A DNA stretch of 64,000 nt from Allacma fusca. Taxonomy: Eukaryota; Arthropoda; Collembola; Symphypleona; Sminthuridae. The notes beneath the pieces are model-generated. The model saw only the letters and a list, made by a program, of their open reading frames with translations, was not told where the DNA came from and ran no database searches. The stretch covers positions 35,017,067 to 35,081,066 of the forward strand of contig OX359245.1 of NCBI GenBank assembly GCA_947179485.1, written 5' to 3'. A program made the translations under genes and the position numbers. Shown here piece after piece: positions 10,001-21,800 of this stretch; the stretch's first letter is position 1, and each line of letters begins with the position of its first letter.

Positions 10001-12197
10001 TGCCGAGAACAGTGCTCTTCAAATTTATGATGCTCTTCTACACGGAGCTTGTTTAACCTTTTTGGATGGACTTGGCAGCGGGCATACTTCCGTGGACAAG
10101 TAAATATTTAGTTTAGTCTGTTTCGATGGTTCAAAGGTCTTTGAATCATTTATTTTTTTAAACAATTTTATATTGTGGGGATAAATATGAAGTAGTTTGA
10201 AAGAATTTTTTCAAAGAAAAGTTTTGTCTCTTCCGATTGTTTTAGCTCATCCATTTGGACTAAGTGCAAAGACGATGCGATTAAATTTCTACAAGACCTC
10301 CTGATCCCCATTAAAACAACGTCCGAGGTCTCCATCACAAGTACCTTTGAGGTCCGGGATACGAAGGAAGGTTTCTCGATAGGTGTTTTCACCGTTCCGA
10401 AAACGCCGCTTTATCATTCGTTAGACGAATGTCCACCGACCAAAAGCTGCTTCTCAATCGAAGCACCTACAACTTGTCAAAACGGACTTCGACTACTCAG
10501 AGCGATGCAACTCCCCAAGCCCATTCTGTTAGAAGGAAGCCCAGGTGTTGGAAAAACTGCGATAGTAACAGCCCTAGCCAAATTTACGAACAACACAATT
10601 GTAAGGATCAACCTTTCAGAACAAACTGACATCTCAGATCTGTTCGGTGCGGATCTTCCAGTTGAAGGGGAAACTGGTGGGAAGTTTGCATGGTGCGACG
10701 GACCACTTCTCCAAGCTTTGAAAAATAATTCTTGGATTTTATTAGATGAGTTAAACTTAGCTTCGCAAAGTGTTCTGGAGGGGTTGAATGCTTGTTTGGA
10801 TCACCGCGGAGAAATTTTCGTTCCAGAGCTTAATCGAAGTTTCCAGCTTCGAGGAAATTCCTCACGCATTTTTGGTTGCCAAAATCCTGTGAGACAAGGT
10901 GGTGCGAGAAAAGGACTTCCTAAAAGCTTTCTGAATCGATTCACCCAAGTTTTTATTGATCCGTTGCATTTGGATGATTTAAATTTCGTGCTAAAAGGAG
11001 TTTTCCCGCGCTTGCCTAGTCACATCGCAGAATTAATGGGAAAGTTCTCGGAAGAACTGCAGCGCGAAGTCTGTGTCGAAAATAAATTCGGCGCTCGAGG
11101 TGCTCCATGGGATTTTAATTTACGGGATTTGTTACGCTGGGCAGAGCTTGTAATGAAAGATGAAGAGCTGTCCGAGGAAGTATTCTCTCCAGATTTATTT
11201 GTCGACTTGATCTATGGAATGCGGATGCGGACCGAGGAGGACCGCGCTAAGGTCTTACAGCTCTACAAGCACGTTAGAGGTTCTGAGGCTAAGAGCATCC
11301 TGGCTTGTGGCTCCGGAGACATTTTTGTGAAGGATGATGAAATTCAATGTGGGACTGCTGTTCTTAAGAGGATTGGGGATGGTCTGATTCACAGAGAAAA
11401 GTTCCGTTGGGACAAACTACTGCTAAGGAAGGATCAGTTGGCAGCTATGGAAGGGACGATGAAGTGCTTGCAAATGGGTTGGATGCCAATATTGGTATGA
11501 TTTTACTATTCAATTTTAAATATTAGCTAAAAATAAATGTAGGTATATATTAACTTGTTCAGCAGTTTAGCAGTAATCAAAACCATTTCATTCAAAATTT
11601 CGCGAAATAAATTGTTGAAAAGATTTTGGAGTTTTAGTTAGCGTGCTTTTTAAAAGCTCTTTACGAACTCTATTGTTTAACCTGGTCCATTGAGGATAAT
11701 CATTGTAATTTTGAGTATGCAAAAGTTATACATAAATTCCCTTTTGTACCTGTCGAAGTCAAATTATTATTTTCTAAAGTTTTAGTTCACAGTACATTTT
11801 CCTGCAAAATTAATTTTCAGCAATTATTTTCCTACAAAACTAATTTCATTTTTAGTAAGTTAATGAAATTAAATAATTATAATTCGCAATCAGATAATTT
11901 CATCCCCGTATCTTGTATCTTTGTAGTTATATGACCTTAATATTCTAATATGTGAGAAAAACTAGTTGTAGTTCCTATCCTTACAATCAGAGGCTTTACA
12001 ATTTGATATATGACATAATTTTTTTATGACTTCCCAATAAAACAGTGTTAATTTAAATGATTGGACAGGTCGGTGGGGCTGGAAGTGGAAAGACGAGTTT
12101 GGTGAAGCTGATAGCCCAACTGTGCGGAAGGGATTTACAAATCATGACACCCAGTCCGGAAATGGACACCATTGAGCTCCTTGGAGGCTTTGAGCAG
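3576..12197 (+). CDS. MDN1: Midasin (Rea1/MDN1) giant AAA+ ATPase, 5' part, 17 exons
   Basis: Midasin is the dynein-like AAA+ ATPase that pulls assembly factors (Rsa4, Ytm1) off pre-60S ribosomes in the nucleolus and nucleoplasm. Exons by splice site and phase: 3576-3796, 3924-4096, 4198-4960, 5064-5182, 5272-5452, 5532-5744, 5832-6059, 6778-7104, 7200-7532, 7678-7807, 7902-8351, 8435-8581, 8708-9271, 9442-9690, 9771-10099, 10246-11494, 12069-12197. They total 5805 bp, exactly 1935 codons with no internal stop. Walker A motifs lie near residues 197 (GPTGVGKS), 519 (GETGVGKT), 925 (GETSVGKT), 1235 (GETGCGKT), 1573 (GSPGVGKT) and 1894 (GGAGSGKT). Walker B motifs include WILLDEIN and WILLDELN. 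Human midasin has about 5,600 residues, so the rest of AAA6, the linker, the acidic region and the C-terminal MIDAS domain are missing from the window. Family identification is secure; exact ends of some exons are inferred. Confidence 0.95.
4198..5452 (+). other. MDN1: MDN1 exons 3-5: AAA1
   Basis: Exons 4198-4960, 5064-5182 and 5272-5452. AAA1 has Walker A GPTGVGKS and a Walker B-like WIVLEDLD, with Glu-Asp as in human AAA1 (ILLEDID). The exon 3/4 junction reads LLSLRDFLKLCRRI, matching the family's LSLRDLLNWCNRI helix. The 5272 acceptor (CTTACCTTTTCCAAAAG) keeps the phase. Confidence 0.9.
5532..7532 (+). other. MDN1: MDN1 exons 6-9: AAA2
   Basis: Exons 5532-5744, 5832-6059, 6778-7104 and 7200-7532. 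Walker A is GETGVGKT, followed by the family signature SDSSDLLGGYKPV across the 5744/5832 junction. Walker B is WILLDEIN, followed by FAAMNPSTDVGKK. The start of exon 8 (6778) is set by phase: CG+A gives Arg, then WVGLGHQISRIE. Exon 8 follows the intron that carries the foldback element. Confidence 0.9.
6118..6750. mobile_element. Foldback (long inverted repeat) element in MDN1 intron 7
   Basis: The left arm (6118-~6402) and right arm (~6477-6750) are near-perfect reverse complements around a loop of about 74 nt. The outer ends read GGGTAGTTACGC and GCGTAACTACCC. Flanking CTC at 6115-6117 and 6751-6753 may be a 3-bp target duplication. There is no coding capacity. The element fills nearly the whole 718-bp intron while other introns in this gene are mostly 70-350 bp, so it is a recent insertion by comparison. 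The transposon superfamily is not identified. Confidence 0.85.
7678..8581 (+). other. MDN1: MDN1 exons 10-12: AAA3
   Basis: Exons 7678-7807, 7902-8351 and 8435-8581. They contain VEGYWLPQGD, then YILTPSIRRNL, Walker A GETSVGKT, the highly conserved NNHQHTDLQEYIGSY, Walker B WVILDELNLAPSEVLEALNR, and ATQNPPGLYGGRK spliced to LLSRAFRNRFVELHF. This is the best conserved module in the window and fixes the gene's identity. Confidence 0.95.
8708..10099 (+). other. MDN1: MDN1 exons 13-15: AAA4
   Basis: Exons 8708-9271, 9442-9690 and 9771-10099. Walker A is GETGCGKT, then NCHMHSEGSDFLGGLRPV. The Walker B region is GGIFLADEISLADDSVLERVNS, and the exon 14/15 junction KKE/LSPALRNRLTEIWCP matches the conserved family motif. 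Confidence 0.95.
10246..11494 (+). other. MDN1: MDN1 exon 16: AAA5
   Basis: One 1249-bp exon, the longest here. It carries Walker A GSPGVGKT, SEQTDISDLFGADLPVEG, Walker B WILLDELNLASQSVLEGLNA and the sensor-region motif FGCQNPVRQGGARKGLP. It ends GWMPIL at a GTATGA donor and joins in phase 0 to VGGAGSGKT of the next exon. Confidence 0.95.
12069..12197 (+). other. MDN1: MDN1 exon 17: start of AAA6, last visible exon
   Basis: This 43-codon exon carries Walker A GGAGSGKT followed by SLVKLIAQLCGRDLQIM and MDTIELLGGFEQ, as in family AAA6. It ends CAG/GTCAGA. No later midasin exon (AAA6 Walker B, linker, acidic repeat, MIDAS domain) is visible in any frame to 64000. Confidence 0.9.
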
Positions 12198-15100
12198 GTC
12201 AGAAAAAAATTGCTCCAAAATCAATTTATACTTCATGTCAATCTAGCAAATCCAGCATCCGCCTTCTTTGCACCAAAAAGGTGCTCTACCGCAAATCCAT
12301 TTTCTCACTGAAAAGAAAATCTCTCTATATACATACATCGAGAGTCGGGAAGCATATATCCATCTAATTCATGCTTTGATACATATATCCGTTCATATGC
12401 CCCTAGTGCTTTATACATCAATATTATAGCTATACGTACATATATGCATATATACATTAAGAACATGAACTGTCCCCTTTCGTTTATACATTTCCCTTTC
12501 TCATTGTCAACGTCCAGGCGACAGGAGGGAGAGAGTCTCGAGTGGCGACCAAATAAATGCTGGTCAATCTCCATTTCCTTGCAATTTATTATAGTCCTCT
12601 GGATCTATATAATTATAACTACTTATATATTTACGTACATAGAGTTAGAAGCATTTATAAGAGGCTCTCTTAAGTAAGCTTAATCCCTGTCCTTACTGGA
12701 TTTTTTTGTACCCCATTTGCTCCTTCTGCCTTTGGAATTTGGTCTCGACAGTATTTTTACTCTTTTATGGACGCTGTTTCCCATATTTGGAACTTTTTTC
12801 CTATCAGGGACGAAGTGTATTCGATTTACGAACATTTTGGATTTCATAAGACTGTGAGACAGTTTATTTGACAATGTTTGAATTCCCACTACGTAAATCG
12901 AATTGAATTTGACGGATTTTACAACGTAAAAGAAATTGTATTTGGCATATTTTACATTTTCAATGAAATTGGATTGGACATGAATGACATACTAAAAGAA
13001 TTTGGACTTGGCACAGTTTACAGTCCAAAAAAGAAATTGTAACTGGCATGATTTACTACTTTTCCAAAGAAACTTTTGTATTTACCACGTTTTACATTTT
13101 GGATGAAATTGGGTCTCTTCTACAAGTATGTTTTTTCCACTTTAAACAGAATCATGCACCATTTCTCCCTTCTTTATGATGACAGTTTTTATTTTATATT
13201 TCTTTGAAAAGAATTTATATAAGATGAGCTTTGACAGCCAAAAGGACTATACTAATATACGTATTTGTGTCCTTCAGAATTGAAGTTTTTTTTGTACATT
13301 AGAATTCATATACATACAAGCCCGAAATTTATTCTCAATTTTTGACGACAATAATAATAATTGAATTCCTATAACCGATGTACACATGTGTAGGGGATAA
13401 AAAATTTAAATTAGAGTCAGAAAATGTTGGAGCACGTTTTATATTTTGCAGGAAATTACATTTTAACTTGTTTTCTCCTCAAATTTATGCTTCTATGTGG
13501 GTTAAATGTATGAAGTATAGATTAATAGATTCAATGTGTCTCTCTACTTATATGGGTATGCAAAAATCCATACTACAGACTATATTTATAGAGGCGTACT
13601 ATTATGGTTATGAATGCGTACGAATACGAACTGTTATTACGTAAATCCATTTACATGTAGAATTTTTAAAGCTATAGTTGATCGTACACAGTATATTTAT
13701 ATAATTACATATAAGTATATATGTAATTATATGTGTATAGGAAAACCCGCATCCTATTTCGACAGTTTGGCGGACAGATGGGCAGTTGCTCTCCAGGGTT
13801 CATTTATCATCATCAAGTGAGGGTTCCTTGTCAATTGACATGTTTGTGCTGGGTCCCTTGCTATGGCCTGACTCAGTCAGTCAGGGCTTTATAAATTCTT
13901 TTGTACAAGTTTATATAGAGAAGGTATCCCTACATAGATGTAAGTATTTGCACTTTAGTCATCATGTACACATAGATGCGTATCTACATCTTATATGCAT
14001 ACAAGCTTTATATTTTGTATAATATATAGAATATATAAATATATGTACACATATATATGTATGTACATATATGTTGGAATGTATACTTATGCATGCTCCC
14101 TTTTCTTCTCTTCTTTACTCACTCTCTCCTCTCCTGCTTCCTCTCTGTCAACTCCAGAAGAGCTGCTGAGCTGTTTTCCCTTGCGAAGGCGTCCCGTTTT
14201 TTTTTTATTATTTTATTTTCCCCGTGCGCTATTTTCTCCGGAAGCTACTAATACACCGACACGGACCCCATATCATCTCTATAGACACACTCATAGTAGA
14301 CTCGGAAATATGCATAAAATTGAAAATCTCCTTAAAAGGCATCTCCTTCTAAAGATGACAATTTTTTTGCGGATGTATCCTTGTACGGATATGTATGGCT
14401 CCGGATTTACAATGAAAAACGTAAATCCGATGAGAATTTGCATTATATTGCAGTTCTATATATATATATGTAATTTGTAAACCCAAGAGATTTCTAAACG
14501 TTATACTTCAGTTCACACTTAGTTTTATTATTGTTGAATTTTTACATGGTACACCTTTTTTGCGGGTATAGTAAAAGCCCTTATTTAAGAGTAAAAGAAA
14601 ACATTTGATTTAAGTGGTCTGGGTCTAAAATTCTAAAACATTTGTTCAAATCCCCCTGTCAATGGTGTGTACAACTCAAAAAATACGGATTAATTATTTA
14701 TTACTAATTATGTATGTATGTCTTTGAAAATAAATCCTGAGCGTGCGTGCGAGAGGCCATTCGGGGGAGGGGAAGATGAAATGGAGGGGTTTTGAAATGA
14801 AATTGGGAATAGAAATTCGTACTACTAATAGTACAAATTGAGAGTATAATGTACTCGTAAAAATACAAAGGAAAAATGTATCAAAAGGGATTAAATAAAT
14901 ACCTAACAAAGTACGAAGGAGAAAGAATCTTCGGTAGAGGTGTTCTAGAGAATCAAAATTAATTGGGAGGGTGCTCTGTAAAAACGTGGTAATGGATTGA
15001 TGAAGATCCATATTATTGGAAGTCAAGTGCGAGGAGGGAACATTTTTTGGGTGAGAATGAGGGATAATTGCTTGAGCTATCTATGCATAGGAGGGCTTTA

Positions 15101-16806
15101 TTATTTTATATAATTATATATATATAATTATATCTATAGGGGTATGTGTGTATGTTTAATTACTTTTTTTTAAATATGTGATATATGTAGAATATATGTA
15201 CATACATACACACGCCAGGCTGCCAGGAATAATAAGGAAGACGCTTTTTCCGGGAGGAAACTTTTGGGAAATATGTATATATATATATGTAATTACGTAC
15301 GTGTACATATGTACGTATGTTTGTAATTATGTCGGGAGTTGAAAGCAAGGATTGAGTTTTCACATAATTAAGTCCAAGCTTTTGCACTTTCCCAGGAAAC
15401 TTTTCCAATCGAAAACCATTGTTTTCCCTAAAATCCAACGAATTCCCTGGCAATCTTCTTGCTCTCTCTTCTTAGAGTAAAATCTGTTGGGATTATTACT
15501 CACAAGCCGTCTGATTTACTTCTCACATAGTTGTAATTGATATTCATATATCTATCTGTATATGTATCTATATATATAAATCTATGTATATATACATATA
15601 TACCTATTGTTCATATATAGGCTTTCATAAATTTCCTCAAGTTTTAATATAATTATATAAGTACATGGATATATTTTTGTTCCTATATAGAAATTAATGG
15701 TACAAAGAAAATTAATTAATTCAGACTGTTGCACTGGAATTCAAATTATGACCTCACAATTTTCATTCGTATGATTCACTTTTCCGAGCGAGAATTTTTA
15801 AATTTTGTAGCCCAAGAATAATATTAATAATAATAATAATTTGTATTATTATTAGAATTTTTGACGAGCTGTAGATATATAATTAATTATTACAAATCAA
15901 ATTAAGAAGCACCCAACACGCCTAATGCAGTAAACTTTTGAGCGTTGCGTTGAAGGTTTCACAATTTTTTGTCGGTTATAATTTATTATCGGTTATAATC
16001 AGCTTTAATCAAAATCCAGCCCCCCTTCCACTAATTTCACAAGTTCACTTTTTTTGTTACCAAACCACCGCTGTCATACTTTTTGAGCGTTGAGATTTAA
16101 ATTTGGGTCTGGAACCAAATGTTGTGGTAAATCTGCACACACTCCAAAATGTTGTATAGTTAGTTATAAAATTGCATTGAAGGGTTGATTCCCTTGGAAA
16201 AATCCAAAATCAAATTTGGAGAATCTCAAATAAAATGTTTTTGACTGACGGCGCGAGAATTTAAATTCCAGCGCGAGAGAATCAGACATTCCGGTTCCAT
16301 ATACATATGTTTGTATGTATGTATGTATATATATAAGAAATTGATGGCGTCTACTCCGGAATTTTTAAGCACGGGCTGATTGGGGGACGCCAGCCTTGAA
16401 GTAATTTGTAATAGTTTCACAAATCCAAGTTTCTGGCTCATTTCTGGCTATATGGAATAGTGAAAGTAGGGTTTTGGGTGCCAGACTTGAATAAACCGGA
16501 GCAATTATGGATTTCCCGGGGATATTCCAATTGAGGAAGAAGATTCCAGATGTTTGGGGGAAAGAGGGGAGTGAAGTGAACTCTTTTTTGGCACGAGAAT
16601 TAATTTTTTTTTTAAAGTAACTCACAGCATTGTAATTATTTAAATTCACTTGAGAATGTATGTATATGTATGTATGTACATATGTAATTACATACACTTT
16701 ATATGTATGCCTGAAGTAGGTTAGCCTTTATATTTATATGAGATTTTCTTGGATGAGGTTCGTCTTCGTCTTCCTCCTCCTCCTCCTCATCCTCCTCCTC
16801 CTCCTT
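12198..16806. other. No gene seen; microsatellite-rich DNA begins
   Basis: From about 12.3 kb the sequence changes to runs of ATACATATGTATGTA-type repeats, poly-T and AT-rich filler. Open frames here have low-complexity composition. A degenerate ~60-bp repeat (GAAATTGNATTTGGCATATTTTAC-like) covers 12890-13110. A short inverted repeat CGGATTTAC/GTAAATCCG lies near 14402-14430. This could be MDN1 intron and the 3' flank of the receptor gene at once. Confidence 0.5.
16770..16805. repeat. TCC/GGA triplet repeat just after the GPCR stop
   Basis: CCTCCT-type run, read as GGA repeats on the minus strand, beginning a few bases after the stop codon of GPCR exon 8 and so likely in its 3' UTR. Confidence 0.7.
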
Positions 16807-16854
16807 TCACCAGCGGTTCTCTAGCAGGGGTGGGGAGGCGTCTTCAAGGGAAAC
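16807..16854 (-). other. GPCR exon 8: last coding exon and stop
   Basis: A strong acceptor (TTGTTTTTATCTTTATCTCTTCCATACAG) is followed in the correct phase by QVSLEDASPPLLENRW (Q from exon 7) and TGA at 16809-16807. The intron would be 4.5 kb. The quality of the acceptor and the in-phase short tail make this the preferred C-terminus. Confidence 0.6.
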
Positions 16855-18765
16855 CTGTATGGAAGAGATAAAGATAAAAACAAGAGATAGAGAGTTGTGA
16901 GATGAGATTGAGATGAGATGAGAGGAGAGATTCACATATGTATATTTATAGACACACAAAGAGAGAAAAGTACATTTGAAATTATTTGATAGTATTATAG
17001 GAATGGAGAAGGGAAAAGTTTTTGGAGATGTGCTTTGACTCAGGACTTAATGTGAGTTTAATTTGTCATATAATTAAAGAGGGTGCAATAAAGAGAGGAG
17101 AAAAGTTTGGCTCCTGTTCGCCCAACAGTTCCTTATAGTCATTCCTTGAGGATTCTATCAGATATCAAGATATGAGATTTCCCCCCAAAAAAACAAATAA
17201 TGCTTTTTGGGGGAAGGACGTCCTGGGAAAGTTTGATTAGCTTAAGTGTGATATCGTGTTTTCGAATATATATACTACTACTACTACTACTGTAGTAGTT
17301 TTATAAGGCGGGAGAAAGCAAAGAGGAAATAACACAATCTGACTTTTATACTTGTGAGACCCAACTATAGGCATATAAACTTTTGTGTACGATTCTCTGA
17401 ATATATCTACTTATACATAAATTTTGGTATCTATAATAATTACTATTATTATTATTATTATTATTATATCTATCTACTTTCTTACTTCCCCTGGAAAACT
17501 TTGAGCTCTCTTTACGATATTAGCAAATGAAGTAATGACAGGGTTTTGGGGGAATTTCAATAAATTTTATTACCTCTTGGATTTTATCCCCCTTTTCTTA
17601 CCCAATTAGGATTGCGTTCCCCCTGGAAGACTATAATAGGATAAACCTTGCTGGGATTTGGGGCCGTGTGAGACAATCCTATAATTGTATAGTCACACCC
17701 TCACACCTACTTTAGTAGGTAATTATGCTACACAGGTAGAATTTTTTTTAATACTTGGTATTTGGGGCACTGTGAGATAATCATATTTATCGTCTCACCT
17801 TGGTCGCCCTGACCTATGTATGTATGTATGCTTCCTACTACATTACTAAAAAAGGCTGACTTGTTGAGACAAGTAAATTTGGGGTATTGTGAGACAATTA
17901 AAAAAAATCCAGTAAAGGTTACTGAACGTAAGGTCAGGCTTTGAAAAAGAAACAAAAAAGAAACAACGTCCGTAAAAAAAAAAAATATGAGGCTTTGAGG
18001 GTTCTTTTTTAAATTTAAATAAAGTAAGATCCATCATATTATGTAAGTATGTGTATCTACAGTATGTATGTATGTATGACTCCATATAAAGAAGGGAAAT
18101 CCTGAACTCGGAGGTCTCAAGTTATAAAATTTGAAACGTACATACTTTAATATGTAGTTATGTATTATATGTACATACATACATTGTATGGATGTATGTA
18201 TGTAGATACATTAAAATTAAGTGCGGTTCATCTCCATCCATAAAAGTTGTGATCATCATCCTAGGCATGGAAAATACCTCTTCTTACATTAGAAACCACA
18301 AACACTCAACCTCACACTGTAACTTTCAAATATAGGAGTCTGTGGGAGTATTCAAAGGTTATTTTGGAACTTGTGATGATGTGGGATTTAAGAACCAAAT
18401 ACATACATATACATATATGTTATATGTCTACAGAGTTTGTGAATGTAATAAACAAAGTATCACTAGTAGGAGAAACTATGCCACAGGGGAATGATGAGAG
18501 AGGTTTTCAAGTCAAGGAAAATAATAATGTAAACTTGAAGCTTAGAAAGAGTCAGGAGAGCTAAAATTTGATGAGGGACGGACTATTCCCAACTATATAT
18601 ATATAGATATAGAAATATGTACGTCTCATTTGCTTTGACGAAATGTACTTTTCTCTTCGAAAAGAGTGAAAGCCATGTCGTTTTTTTTTCTTCTCTATGC
18701 TCTGTATATGTGGATAAAAAAGGGGAAAAAATTTAGGACGTCCTCAGTTCTCAATTAAATTCTTG

Positions 18766-18802
<37 letters not shown>

Positions 18803-21800
18803 CTCTCCCTCTCTCCCTTACTTCCTGTCGGCAAACTCGCCGTCTCTTTAAGTAAAGGGAGGATGATGATCCAAGGAGAGAAAACTAAATGATAGTTTTT
18901 TTTTATAACCCGCTTTTTTTCTCTCTCTCCTTCCCTCATCTAAAAGCATTAACAAGTAAATTCCCGCCGCTTGCTTGTTTGTTCGAAACTTTTACTTTAC
19001 TCTTTCCCTCACTGCGAGTGAGTGTGACTCAGTCTCAGGTCTCTCTAGTGTTCCTTTTTGTACACATTCCATTAGATTGCATGTGTGTGTCTCTGTGCTG
19101 ACGCTGTTCATTCCAGATTCTGTATAGAGTGTAAGTTCTACATTTAGTTCTTGATAGAGTGAGAGAGAGAGAGAGAGACAGAGAGAGCCGTACATTGCCC
19201 GAGTTTTTTTAGCACTTTTTAGCAATGTGTATAAAAGTTTGCTTTAGAAAGTGTCTACTCTGTTTTATCCGGCCGTAAATATTTGCAATTACCTTTTATG
19301 ATTCCTCTGACCTTTTCTTGTCTTTTTTTCTCTCTCTCTTCCCCTATCTCTGTCTTTTCTTGCCTTCTTCATTTTCGGCCCCATCAAATTACTTTCTAGA
19401 TGAGGGCATACGTACATACCTACATATCTAAATATATTGTAAGTAAAAAATACTTATAGAATGAGAGAATCGTCCCTCCTCTCTTTTGTTTTTCTTTTGG
19501 AACCTTTTGCATTAGTTGTATGTGCACTCTGTTGGAGGAAATAACCCAAGTTTAAAAATCTGTGTCAAGGTTCCCACTTAGAATTGAGGGTTTGTTTTTC
19601 TCCTGAGAAGTTTTAATAATAATAGTAATAATAATAATTATTATTATTATCCTCCTCATGATTGTTAGGATGAAAGTTTTTTTCCCCTTGCTAGTAAGGA
19701 CATTGAGCCTATAAAAAATACTTGTCCCATGGAACCATCATCATACACTATTAATGCACATGTATGTTTGTATGTAGATACATATGTACTTTATGAATTG
19801 TATGTACTTGCACAAATGTAATAATTTTAGTGCATAATTTAAACCTCTTTCTTTTCTTTTTTCTTTGGAAACCAGATGTTGGACCTTGAGCCTCTTGTTT
19901 GTATAATTAATTGTTATTTGGCAAAGTCTGCGGGCTTTAAATATATGATATCGGGAAAATATTAAGTAGTTTGTGTATATCCAAAGTAATTATGTGTATT
20001 AATAAAGTAAAATAATTCAAGGTCATGTATCTATAAATGCTGGATATTTGAGGGGAAAATGCCGGGCTATTAATTTTCCAAATTGTAATACTAATTTTTG
20101 GTAGATATTATCTGTACATACATAGTTGCTAGAATCTATGGAATTGTGTATGAAAATATATGAAGGCCGCCCTATTGGAATGTAATCACGTAGTTCTGAA
20201 CTATGCATATATAATATTTTGTAAGGGTCCGGATCGGAATGGAAATTTGCTCTTGGGAGTTTGGAGTTTTGAAGGAGGTCATTGGTGATTCTGTGGAGGG
20301 AATTTAATCAGAATATCAACATTAATCTCTAGTTATGTATCTACGCCTAGGCATGTATGTATCTGATCTCTGCATCTTTTTTAGTTTTATGGAACCAAGT
20401 CACGAATGACAGGTCGAAGGCTATGAACGTACATACATATAATAGATAGGGCATATATACATACATACATATTTATATATCTATATATAGGGTTGAATTA
20501 GTAATTGTAACATATGACGGAGGCCGAGGGATTGGGGGAAAAAATTCGGGAGGGGTATTTGGATTAATTATTGTGCTATCTATGTATATATCTATAGATA
20601 TTCCTTGTAACGATTATAATATAGTAAGGGTTAATTTGTGGAGAGCCGAAGAGCAAAACTTAAGGGCTGAGCCAAAAGTAATTACACACGCGCACACACA
20701 CACATACACATACACATACTATATAATTATATATCTATGTATATGGTTCGTTTGTTTGCTAATTCAGACTTAAACTTATTGACTTGGCTTTTGGAGCAAT
20801 AATAATAATCCAGGAATCAAGGGATTGATTACTAGGAAAATATAGGAGTTGGAGGATTCTATGTATGTTGTATGTTATTTGCGAGATTGAGAGTTGGTTG
20901 GTTGGGTTGGGATGGGTTTGGTTAGGTTTGGTTAGGTTAGTGAAGTGAAACTTTATGAGTTTTACTATTTGGAAGTTATTGGATGTGGTTGAGGTTCGAG
21001 GAGGTGAGGGACTTGAGGGAGGCTTAAACTTTATGAAGATAAAATTAATTTTATTTACATATGGATCTCTTTATGTATGTGTGTGTAGTAGATACTTATG
21101 TAGTGTGTTTGTTTCTGTATTTGAGCGGGGTTTTAAGGGTGAAGGTGGTATAAAGTCTACATATGGTAGTTTCTTTGATGATGGTGGTGATGATGATGAT
21201 GATGCTGATGGTGTGAATTTAAATTTGGGAAGACTTGTGTATTTGAGACTTGTGAAGATTGGCAGGAGTAAATATATACATAGATGAGAGGGAGAGAGAG
21301 AAAGAGTGAGAGAGAGAGAGAGAGAGAAAGAGGAGTCAAGGAGGAGGAGAAGAGTAATGAGTTGGTCAGAGTTGAGTGGGTAAGGAGGCTACCTGTTTCC
21401 GGAAGGCGGCGGAGGTGGCGGGAGGTGGAGGGGGTGGAAGCATGAGATCATCAGGTAAGAGAGATGGTGAGGGAACGTCCCGGTTGGACTTGAGAGATGA
21501 TGACCGCTTCAATGACACTAGAGACTCAGAGGTGTGAAGTCGGGAATGACTCCCATGATGACTCCCGGGATGATGAGTACTATGGTGACTTGCCCGGCTG
21601 CTACTCCTCTGACCTTGAATAATAAATCCCAGTATTAAAAAAATTACACTAATTACTCCAAATTAAAATAAAACTTAATTTACAGTATGACACGCAATAA
21701 TAAAAATAATAAAAATAGTAATAATAATAATAATAAATAGCATGGAATCTATGGCTCAATATAGAAATAATAAACTCTATCAACTCTTCTTTCCTTCAAG

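Noticed and set aside
20880..20945. GGTTGGGTT/GGTTAGGTTAGG tract as interstitial telomere repeat
   Set aside because: Too short and irregular to be (TTAGG)n; similar tracts are common in arthropod DNA.
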